In this document: piece by piece, positions 6,312 through 12,895 of the stretch
Position numbering within the stretch: the stretch's first letter is position 1
Layout: each line of letters opens with the position of its first letter
DNA from: an uncultured Lachnospiraceae bacterium
GTDB taxonomy: Bacteria > Bacillota > Clostridia > Lachnospirales > Lachnospiraceae
Reading direction: 5' to 3'
Assembly: GCA_947174725.1 (NCBI GenBank)
Contig: CAMWKA010000011.1
Span: 1-15,522, forward strand
Length of the DNA stretch: 15,522 nt
The notes under the pieces: model-generated
Told to the model about the DNA's origin: nothing
Seen by the model: only the letters and a program-made list of their open reading frames with translations
Database searches by the model: none
Position numbers and translations under genes: made by a program

Positions 6312-8081
6312 GTTGTGAAAGGAAAGCGGTTATATCCATGAAACGTATGCTTCATATCGTGGGAGGTATGTATCCCGGCGGTCTGGAAAATTTCATCATG
6401 AATATCTACAGGAATCTGGATTGTGATAAGGTGCAGTTTGATGTGATCGTACACAGCATCCGTGAAGGCGACTATACAAAAGAGATCGAGGCGTCGGGAG
6501 GAAAGGTATATCTTGCGCCCAGAAAATCCAGACATCCGCTGGGGAATTTTCTTGCAATCAGGAAAATCGTGAAGGAGAATGGATATCAGGTGGTGATCCG
6601 CCATTCGGACAATGCATTTCCAGTGCTGGATCTGCTGGCTGCCTGGATGGGCGGTGCAAAGAAACGGATCTATCAGTCACATTCTTCTAACAGTTCCCAT
6701 GTGGGACTTCATAAGTTTTTTCGGATGTTTATGGGATGGATTCCTACGGATCGGTTTGCCTGTTCGGAAAATGCGGGGAATTGGATGTATGGAAACCGAT
6801 CATGTCAGATCGTAAAGAATGCAATCGATGTGGAACAATACCGGTTTTCTGATCAGCTCAGGGAGCAGGCGAGAAGCGAGTGGCAGATGGAAGACTGTAT
6901 TGTTTATAGTCATGTGGGAATCTATATGCCTGCCAAAAACCATAAGTTTTTAGTAGAATTTTTTGCCGAGATAGTCAAAAAACAGCCAAATGCCAGATTG
7001 ATGCTGATCGGGGAAGGCGGACTCAGGGAAGAAATTGAACAACAGGTGAAGGAACTGCATCTGGAAAAACAGGTGATTTTGACGGGGATTCGTTCTGATG
7101 TACCGAAGTTGTTACAGATGACGGATGTATTTTTATTCCCATCCATTTATGAAGGATTGCCGCTATCGGTGATTGAGGCGCAGGCGGCAGGACTGCCCTG
7201 CCTGATCTCGGATAGGATCACAAAGGAAGTGGTGGTAACAGAGCAGGTGGTCAGCATGTCGCTGGATGAACCAAAAGAACGTTGGGCGCAGCAGGCGGTT
7301 GCACTGTCGGAGATTTCCAGGGATAGTTATGCCGAAACATCACAGAAACTGGTCAGAAAAGCGGGATATGATGTAAAGGACCTGGCAGAGTGGTATGCAG
7401 GCTTATAAAATGTGAGGAATAATGATCTATGGTGAATAAAATCATGTTTCATATCAACAGCCTCGGCAAAGGCGGTGCAGAGCGGGTGGTTGTGAATCTT
7501 TCCGAGGAGTTTGTGGGGATGGGGAAAGAGGTGGTCATCGCTACGGAATGGGAAGCAAAGGACGAATATCCTCTGCCTGATCAGGTGCTGCGTCTTGATG
7601 CCGGGTTAAAGGAAGAGGAAGAAAGTCTGTCCGGAAGTAAACAGCGCAGTCTCCGTACCAGAAGACTTCATGATCTGATACTCAGGGAAAGACCGGATGT
7701 GGTTTTGTCATTTTGCAGGAATGCCAATTACCGCGCTGTGCTGGCAGCAAAGGGGACAAAGGTGCCGGTGATCGTCTCTGTCAGAAGCGATCCGTATGTG
7801 GATTATGCATCGGCAAAGCAAAAGATGTTAAGCCGTTGGCTGTATGGAAAGGCAGCGGGTGCCGTATTCCAGACGGACTATGCAAAGGATTTTTTTCCGA
7901 AAGCGGTACAAAAAAAATCCACCGTCATACTAAATCCATTGCATAAAAAGTTTCTCTCTCTGACAAAATCAAAACAACGAAGAAAAGAGATCGTAACAGC
8001 CGGAAGGTTCCATGAAGCCAAAGATCATATCGTGTTGATCAAAGCATTTGAACGGATCATGGAGGAATATCCTGAGGTTTT
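6254..8081 (+). repeat. Tandem duplication, unit 2 of 2 (1828 bases)
   Basis: Direct, immediately adjacent repeat of 4426-6253. It carries the second complete 356-aa glycosyltransferase and the first 218 codons of the 376-aa glycosyltransferase; here that gene continues correctly past 8084. Identity with the junction side ends at 8085 (T, against G at 6257), leaving GCT at 8082-8084 as shared microhomology. Recombination between the units would remove exactly one unit and restore a simple three-gene order. Confidence 0.97.
6338..7408 (+). CDS. GT4-family glycosyltransferase, copy B of an identical pair
   Basis: Second copy of the 356-aa glycosyltransferase, with the same protein, ribosome site and surrounding spacers as 4510-5580. 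All motifs are intact (GGLE at 14-17, NAIDVEQY at 161-168, EX7E Glu272/Glu280), so both copies should be active and the enzyme dose may be doubled. It lies 26 bases after the stop of the chimeric pseudogene and 20 bases before the intact 376-aa gene. The lack of any difference from copy A means the duplication is very recent, is kept uniform by gene conversion, or is an assembly error. Confidence 0.93.
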   Translation: MKRMLHIVGGMYPGGLENFIMNIYRNLDCDKVQFDVIVHSIREGDYTKEIEASGGKVYLAPRKSRHPLGNFLAIRKIVKENGYQVVIRHSDNAFPVLDLLAAWMGGAKKRIYQSHSSNSSHVGLHKFFRMFMGWIPTDRFACSENAGNWMYGNRSCQIVKNAIDVEQYRFSDQLREQARSEWQMEDCIVYSHVGIYMPAKNHKFLVEFFAEIVKKQPNARLMLIGEGGLREEIEQQVKELHLEKQVILTGIRSDVPKLLQMTDVFLFPSIYEGLPLSVIEAQAAGLPCLISDRITKEVVVTEQVVSMSLDEPKERWAQQAVALSEISRDSYAETSQKLVRKAGYDVKDLAEWYAGL

Positions 8082-8559
8082 GCTTAAGCTGTATGGAGAC
8101 GCCAGTGAGGATAATACGCATCATATGCTGAAGGAGTATGTGAAGGCGCACCGTCTGCAGGACAGGGTGCTGTTTATGGGAAACAGCAACCAGTTGGAAC
8201 AGGATCTCATAGATGCAGCGGTATTTGTAATGTCTTCCAAGTACGAGGGGATGCCGAATGCGCTGATGGAAGCGATGGCTATGCAGATGCCTGTTATTTC
8301 CACCGATTGTCCCTGCGGAGGACCAAGGACACTGATTGAAGATGGAAAGAACGGGCTATTGACTCCTGTGGGGGATGATGAGGAAATGGCCAAAGCCATC
8401 CGAAAGGTGTTATCAGAACCGGAGCTTGCTGAAGAGATGGCTGTGCATGCCGGGGAGATCGTAAAAAAAGCATCGCCGGACCGGATCGCCGGGGAATGGT
8501 TGGACTATATCAAGAGAGTAAAGGAAAAAGAGACTTGTCAAAAAAGAAGAAAATCGTAA
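7429..8559 (+). CDS. GT4-family glycosyltransferase, PglH/J- or AmsD-like, intact copy
   Basis: Retaining GT-B transferase of 376 aa. It opens MVNKIMFHINSLGKGGAERV with the glycine loop GGAE (15-18); the donor lobe begins near IVTAGRFHEAKDH (188-200) and carries VMSSKYEGMPNALMEAMAM with EX7E Glu273 to Glu281, then STDCPCGGPRTLI (291-303), a sequence style seen in PglJ/PglH and AmsD-type enzymes that extend lipid-linked oligosaccharides. The start is ATG 7429 after GAGG at 7414-7417; GTG 7432 is an alternative. The first 218 codons lie in repeat unit 2; codons beyond are unique and give the natural C-terminus. The next gene's best start (TTG 8535) overlaps its end by 25 bases, suggesting translational coupling. 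Of the two versions of this gene only this one can be functional. Confidence 0.92.
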   Translation: MVNKIMFHINSLGKGGAERVVVNLSEEFVGMGKEVVIATEWEAKDEYPLPDQVLRLDAGLKEEEESLSGSKQRSLRTRRLHDLILRERPDVVLSFCRNANYRAVLAAKGTKVPVIVSVRSDPYVDYASAKQKMLSRWLYGKAAGAVFQTDYAKDFFPKAVQKKSTVILNPLHKKFLSLTKSKQRRKEIVTAGRFHEAKDHIVLIKAFERIMEEYPEVLLKLYGDASEDNTHHMLKEYVKAHRLQDRVLFMGNSNQLEQDLIDAAVFVMSSKYEGMPNALMEAMAMQMPVISTDCPCGGPRTLIEDGKNGLLTPVGDDEEMAKAIRKVLSEPELAEEMAVHAGEIVKKASPDRIAGEWLDYIKRVKEKETCQKRRKS

Positions 8560-9686
8560 TCATAGGACCGGTTTATCCGTATAAAGGGGGAATCTCCCAT
8601 TATACCGGAATGTTAAGCCGGACGCTTGCAAAAAAATATGATGTGGAAACAGTGTCTTATAAACTGCAGTATCCGAAGTTTATGTTCAAAAAAGAACAAA
8701 GGGACTATGGCAATAAGACCTTTGAGATCCCGGATACAAAATACTGGATCAATACCGCCAATCCGCTGAACTGGTTAAGTTCGGCAGGGAAGATCAAAAA
8801 GCTGACTCCGGATCTGATCATCGTACAGTGGTGGCATCCGTATTTCGCGCCATGTTATCAGATCATGCTTGCCGGTTTAAAAAAATACCCGATTCTTTTT
8901 GTTTGTCATAATGTGTTGCCCCATGAGCGGTTTCCCATGGACAGGCTCCTGACAAAAACAACATTGAAGAAGGGGAATTACTGCGTGCTTCATTCTAAGG
9001 AGGATGAAGGTAATCTGAAACTCCTTCTGCCCAAAATGGAATACCGGCGGACGGTACTGCCGACCTATAATGCATTTAAGCTGAACAACATCAGCAGAGA
9101 GGATGCAAGAGCACAGCTTGGACTGCCTGAACAGGAGAAGATGCTGCTATTCTTTGGATTGGTGCGTAAATATAAGGGCTTGAAATACCTGATTCAGGCG
9201 GCGCCTGCATTGATCCGGGAGGATCCCTCTATAAAGATCTACATTATAGGGGATTTTGGCGGTTCCAAGGAGATGTATATGGATATGATTGAGGAGACAG
9301 GCGTTAAGGACAGCTTTGTGATCCGGGACGGATATATCCCGGATGCCGAAGTGGAGCCATACTTTGCGGCAGCCGACCTGAATGTCTGTCCTTATGAGTC
9401 GGCGACCCAGAGCGCCATCGTCCAGATCGCTTTTGGGTTTGGACTTCCCGTGATCGCTACCAGAGTAGGCGGACTGCCGGAGGCGGTGACGGATGGAAAG
9501 ACCGGATATGTGGTAGATCCATGTGATCCGGATGCTTTAGCAAAAGCGATTTTGAAATATTTTCAGGAGAACAGAGCGGAAGCCTTCAGAGAAAACGTCA
9601 TACAGGAGCAGGAACGTTTCTCGTGGGACAGGACGGTTGAGATCATAGAAGAACTTGCCGCCATAAAAGATGCAGTAAAAGAATAG
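8535..9686 (+). CDS. GT4-family glycosyltransferase with modified EX7E motif
   Basis: GT-B transferase of 383 aa if started at TTG 8535, which follows AAGGA (8521-8525) by 9 bases and is followed directly by SKKKKIVIIGPVYPYKGGISH; an upstream in-frame ATG at 8496 would add 13 residues inside the previous gene and has no better site. Features: PYKGGISHYT loop (15-24), VQWWHPYFAP (97-106), CHNVLPHE (124-131), donor domain LLFFGLVRKYKGLKYL (204-219), YIIGDFGG (236-243), YESATQSAIVQIA (287-299) and GLPEAVTDGKTGYVV (313-327). The first Glu of EX7E is Glu288, but the position of the second Glu holds Val with Gln297 beside it; this ESATQS-xxxQ form is common in one GT4 branch, so activity is still expected. 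It overlaps the preceding gene by 25 bases and sits 20 bases before the next. Confidence 0.9.
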   Translation: MSKKKKIVIIGPVYPYKGGISHYTGMLSRTLAKKYDVETVSYKLQYPKFMFKKEQRDYGNKTFEIPDTKYWINTANPLNWLSSAGKIKKLTPDLIIVQWWHPYFAPCYQIMLAGLKKYPILFVCHNVLPHERFPMDRLLTKTTLKKGNYCVLHSKEDEGNLKLLLPKMEYRRTVLPTYNAFKLNNISREDARAQLGLPEQEKMLLFFGLVRKYKGLKYLIQAAPALIREDPSIKIYIIGDFGGSKEMYMDMIEETGVKDSFVIRDGYIPDAEVEPYFAAADLNVCPYESATQSAIVQIAFGFGLPVIATRVGGLPEAVTDGKTGYVVDPCDPDALAKAILKYFQENRAEAFRENVIQEQERFSWDRTVEIIEELAAIKDAVKE

Positions 9687-9706
9687 AAAGGAATTTGGGC
9701 AGAAGC

Positions 9707-10480
9707 ATGCCGGAAGAAAGCTATATTACCGTAATTCCAATTTATAAAAAACAGCTGTCCGCAGATGAAGAAGCCTGCGTCGGTAAATATGCGGAGGTTC
9801 TAAAGGGAACCCCGATCGTATTTATCGCGCCGGAACAGCTGGACTGTGAATGGTATCGGGCACACTTTCCCCAGATCGGCTATGAACGCTTTGCAGACCG
9901 TTTTTTTACGGGAACCCAATCCTACAACAGGCTGATGCTGTCAGAATCGTTTTACCAACGCTTTTTAAAATATGAATATCTGCTGATTGCACAGACAGAT
10001 GCCGTAATCCTACAGGATAAGAACCGGATCCCGGAATTTATCAGCATGGGATATGATTATTATGGTGCGCCATGGATTCCGGAACGCCGGATCTGGGAGT
10101 GGACATTTCCACGCAAGAAGGGCTTTCCCGGATTTCGGATTGTATGCTGCAAGAAAAAGGGATGCGGTATCCAGATGGGTAATGGAGGATTTTCCCTGCG
10201 CAATATCCGCAAGTGCATTGCGCTGATCCATGAATTCCGGCATCGTAAATTATACTGGTTCCTTAAGAGGAATGAAGATATCTTTTTTGGCGTCTTTGGA
10301 CGGGAAAACCGGTGCGGTTTCCGGCTGGCAAGCGTAGAATGCGGTCTTGCGTTTGCAAGGGAATATCATCTGCGGGAATGTTTTGAAAAGGGGGATATCC
10401 CTTTCGCGGTCCATGGCTGGCGGAAAGATTTTAAGGATTATAAAGAAATGCAGGACTGTCTGTGTAAGGGAACAGATTGA
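9707..10480 (+). CDS. DUF5672 domain protein, probable glycosyltransferase
   Basis: Protein of 257 aa matching the DUF5672 pattern, a family common in polysaccharide and glycan loci and thought to be glycosyltransferase-like; no specific reaction is established to my knowledge. Conserved blocks: TVIPIYK (8-14), FTGTQSYNRLMLS (67-79), LIAQTDAVIL (93-102) resembling a metal-binding acidic motif, YDYYGAPWIP (116-125), GNGGFSLRN (158-166), NEDIFFG (189-195) and AVHGWRKD (234-241). No signal peptide or membrane segment. Start choice is uncertain: AAAGGA (9687-9692) lies 14 bases before ATG 9707 and only 2 before an in-frame TTG at 9695, so the ATG is preferred. It lies 20 bases after the previous gene in the same operon. 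Confidence 0.85.
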   Translation: MPEESYITVIPIYKKQLSADEEACVGKYAEVLKGTPIVFIAPEQLDCEWYRAHFPQIGYERFADRFFTGTQSYNRLMLSESFYQRFLKYEYLLIAQTDAVILQDKNRIPEFISMGYDYYGAPWIPERRIWEWTFPRKKGFPGFRIVCCKKKGCGIQMGNGGFSLRNIRKCIALIHEFRHRKLYWFLKRNEDIFFGVFGRENRCGFRLASVECGLAFAREYHLRECFEKGDIPFAVHGWRKDFKDYKEMQDCLCKGTD

Positions 10481-10529
10481 AGTTGCAGCATAGGGTCAGT
10501 TATGTGGCTGGAAAGTGAGGAGAAAAGAT

Positions 10530-11522
10530 ATGGAGAAAAACCCATTGATCAGTGTAGTAATACCGGTACACAATGCAGAGGACACCTTGGATGTGTGCAT
10601 TCAAAGCGTTGAAATGCAGGAGTTTAAGGAATATGAGATCATTCTGGTAGATGATGGCTCTACGGATCAGTCCGGGATCATATGTGATACCCGCGCGGAA
10701 GAAAATGAAAATATCAGAGCGTTCCATACGGAAAACAGGGGCGCTGCAGCAGCAAGGAATTATGGCGTCCGTCAGGCCAGGGGAGAGGCCATCGCGTTTA
10801 TTGACAGCGATGACACCGTATCAGAGATTTATCTTTCTTATTTGTGGGAATTGATGCAGGAATATGAGTCGGAGATTGCAGTATGTTCGTATGATAAGGT
10901 GTATGACGGCAACAAAGTGATTGAAGTGGATGTAGGAGAGGACGAAGTGCGTTTCTGTATCTCAGGAGAGGACGCCGTGGAATGCCTGCTCTATCAGAAA
11001 TATTTCCTGAGTGTCCCCTGGGGGATGATCAGCAAAAAGGAGCTTTGGGATAAGGTACAGTTTCCGGAAGATACTAAGGCGGAAGATATGGGTACGATCT
11101 ATAAGCTTTTCGCCGCTGCGGATAAGGTGGCATATGGGAGCGAGTCGGAGTATCAGTATTACCAGCGTAAGAGCAATACGATGTTTTCTACCTGTGATGA
11201 GAGGAATCAGGATTACTATAAACATTGCCGGGAGATGATCACATATGTAAAGGAGCATCTGCCTTCCTGCAGAAAGGCAGCGGTCAGCCGTTTCTTTTCC
11301 GCCTGTTTTCAGATCTTATCAGAGACGCCCATGGATGAAGAACATGGAAAGATGATCCGGCAGATCTATCGGGATATCAGAAAGATGCAGAATACGGTGC
11401 TTCTGGACTCCAGAGCAAAATTGAGAAACCGCGCGGCGGCATTACTGTCTCTTGTCAGCATCTCTTTGATGCATAGGATGCTGCGGGCATACTATATCTT
11501 AAACCGCAAGATAAAATTATAG
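10530..11522 (+). CDS. GT2-family glycosyltransferase
   Basis: Inverting GT-A glycosyltransferase of 330 aa, expected to use a UDP- or GDP-sugar in the cytoplasm. ATG 10530 follows GAGGAG (10517-10522) by 7 bases; an in-frame GTG at 10515 is discounted because it overlaps that ribosome site. The N-terminal catalytic domain is classic: ISVVIPVHNAEDTL (7-20), LVDDGSTDQSG (39-49), ENRGAAAARNYGV (68-80) and the DxD-type IDSDD (91-95) that binds metal and nucleotide. Further on, FPEDTKAEDMGTIYKLF carries the acidic pair typical near the acceptor site. The C-terminal third is basic and variable, ending in a mildly amphipathic segment (LSLVSISLMHRMLRAYYILN) that may touch the membrane. A 189-base spacer with a strong inverted repeat follows. 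Confidence 0.93.
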   Translation: MEKNPLISVVIPVHNAEDTLDVCIQSVEMQEFKEYEIILVDDGSTDQSGIICDTRAEENENIRAFHTENRGAAAARNYGVRQARGEAIAFIDSDDTVSEIYLSYLWELMQEYESEIAVCSYDKVYDGNKVIEVDVGEDEVRFCISGEDAVECLLYQKYFLSVPWGMISKKELWDKVQFPEDTKAEDMGTIYKLFAAADKVAYGSESEYQYYQRKSNTMFSTCDERNQDYYKHCREMITYVKEHLPSCRKAAVSRFFSACFQILSETPMDEEHGKMIRQIYRDIRKMQNTVLLDSRAKLRNRAAALLSLVSISLMHRMLRAYYILNRKIKL

Positions 11523-11541
11523 AAAGTAAAGGCAATTGCGA

Positions 11542-11570
11542 AAGAGTTAAGTCCGGCTTACATAACTCTT
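11542..11570. repeat. Hairpin competing with the downstream long inverted repeat
   Basis: AAGAGTTA (11542-11549) pairs perfectly with TAACTCTT (11563-11570) across a 13-base loop. The right arm overlaps TAACTC (11563-11568), which is also part of the left arm of the long inverted repeat and can instead pair with GAGTTA at 11640-11645. The two folds exclude each other at their bases, an attenuator-like geometry. Confidence 0.55.
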
Positions 11571-11650
11571 TGTTTGAAAATAGATGTTCCAAAAACATCA
11601 TAAATGAAATCATTTTTGGAACATCTATTTTCAAACTTTGAGTTATGTAA
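11558..11650. repeat. Long inverted repeat between GT2 and the divergent GT-B gene
   Basis: Perfect 24-bp arms at 11572-11595 and 11613-11636 around a 17-base loop, extended by a T3/T3 internal mismatch and another perfect 11-bp pair (11558-11568 TTACATAACTC with 11640-11650 GAGTTATGTAA). Total pairing is 35 bp within 93 bases. No T-run follows on either side, so it is not a standard Rho-independent terminator. The spacer (11523-11711) otherwise holds only the ribosome site of the next gene. It may be a small miniature-transposon-like remnant or a structured RNA controlling expression of the distal genes. Confidence 0.9.
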
Positions 11651-11711
11651 ACCTCATAGACAAAATGGTGGAACGAAAAAATAAAGCAATTTATAACAGA
11701 GAGGAAAATGC

Positions 11712-12851
11712 ATGAATAAAGTATGCATGGTGGAATATCAGGGCAGATGCGACGCGGAGGGCAAGGCGGTAGGTCATGCACCGAAGGTTCTGCAAGAATA
11801 TTTGCAGATGATTCGTAATGACTGTGAGGTATCTGTCTTTGCTCCTAAAGTGATCTTAAAGGAACTGCCGCGGGAAGATCGGAAAAATGCGAGGGCACAG
11901 CAGGTAAAAGTCCTGCCTTGTCATATCGTCATGAAAGGGAAAACCCCTTTTTTAGAAAAGATTACAAATAAGCTCCATATGTTTACCAATATCCGTAATG
12001 CCATAAAACATACGGATGCGGATATCCTCTGGTTTTTTAATGTGGAATATTATCTGATGCTGTATTTGTTTCTGCATAAAAAGCCCAAGCAGAAGATTGT
12101 GTGTACCTTATTTATGGACGGGTATCATGCAGATGCACAGGCAGGGTGTAAAGCAAGGCTTGTGGCAGGCGTCAAACAGTGGGTTTTTGAACAGGCGCAG
12201 AAAAAGATTGATCTGATTATTTCCACGGGAAAACAATTTACCTTTCAAAATTGTCGATGGGAGTATATTCCCGATTATTATGATAAAAAAGGGTTATATG
12301 AGCCCTATCGCCGCCAGATATCTTCAGACGCGGAAAAAGAAGAGCGGGCAGTCTGTCTGGGAACCATGGGAAACGGAAAGCAGTTGGAAGAAATGGTAAA
12401 GGCATTTGTCAGGATCGGCTATCCGCTCACGGTGGCGGGACGGTTCTATGATCAGGAACGGGTAAAAGTATTGCAGAACATTGCAGGACAGGCCAATGGA
12501 AAAATAGAGATTCTGGATCGGTATCTTTCGCAGGAAGAGTATCTTTCTTTGCTTGCAAGGGCAAAATATACCGTGCTGCCTTATTCGCCACTGAATTATG
12601 CCTCGCAGACTTCCGGCGTGATGCAGGAAGCGGTGTTCGTGGATACGGTTCCCGTTACCTACCGGGCGATTCTGGAGGGAAATGATATTCCGGGGGTAGG
12701 ATTTGAGAGCTGGGAAGAACTGTCGCCGAATCTGCTGGTGCAGGATCTTACAAAGTACCGGACAGAATATCAGCGACTTAGAGAGACGGTGTTTAGTGAA
12801 GCATCAGTTCAAAACAAATATAAAACAATTTTTGCCTGGGATGGTTTCTGA
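11712..12851 (+). CDS. Divergent GT-B (GT4-like) glycosyltransferase
   Basis: Protein of 379 aa with weak but recognisable GT-B signs. The N-terminus MNKVCMVEYQGRCDAEGKAVGHAP resembles an acceptor-domain opening strand and loop. The C-terminal half has AVCLGTMGNGKQLEEMVKAF (the donor-domain opening strand), LTVAGRFYD, LSQEEYLSLLARAKYTVLPYSP and YASQTSGVMQEAVFVDTVPV, matching the GT4 pattern in which a small-residue loop and Glu contact the sugar nucleotide. The canonical EX7E is not intact: YASQTSGVMQE keeps only the second Glu. No signal peptide. The start ATG 11712 follows GAGG (11701-11704) by 7 bases; an earlier ATG at 11708 hits a stop after three codons. It follows the long inverted repeat, so its expression may be set apart from the upstream genes. 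Sugar specificity unknown. Confidence 0.75.
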   Translation: MNKVCMVEYQGRCDAEGKAVGHAPKVLQEYLQMIRNDCEVSVFAPKVILKELPREDRKNARAQQVKVLPCHIVMKGKTPFLEKITNKLHMFTNIRNAIKHTDADILWFFNVEYYLMLYLFLHKKPKQKIVCTLFMDGYHADAQAGCKARLVAGVKQWVFEQAQKKIDLIISTGKQFTFQNCRWEYIPDYYDKKGLYEPYRRQISSDAEKEERAVCLGTMGNGKQLEEMVKAFVRIGYPLTVAGRFYDQERVKVLQNIAGQANGKIEILDRYLSQEEYLSLLARAKYTVLPYSPLNYASQTSGVMQEAVFVDTVPVTYRAILEGNDIPGVGFESWEELSPNLLVQDLTKYRTEYQRLRETVFSEASVQNKYKTIFAWDGF

Positions 12852-12895
12852 AATTGATAGCATTGTATAATTTTTTCACATAGGTTGCAGAAAGT

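Noticed and set aside
4426..8084. Transposon-mediated duplication
   Set aside because: No transposase, terminal inverted repeats or insertion sequence borders the units; 3-base microhomology is enough to explain the junction.
11572..11636. Possible intrinsic terminator
   Set aside because: The stem is strong but AT-rich and neither side is followed by a T-run; the T5 segments are inside the stem.
12845..12871. Promoter before the GT39-like gene (TATAAT at 12866-12871)
   Set aside because: The -10 is perfect, but the best -35 (TTTCTG at 12845) is poor and only 15 bases away, and the gap is AT-rich enough to give TATAAT by chance.
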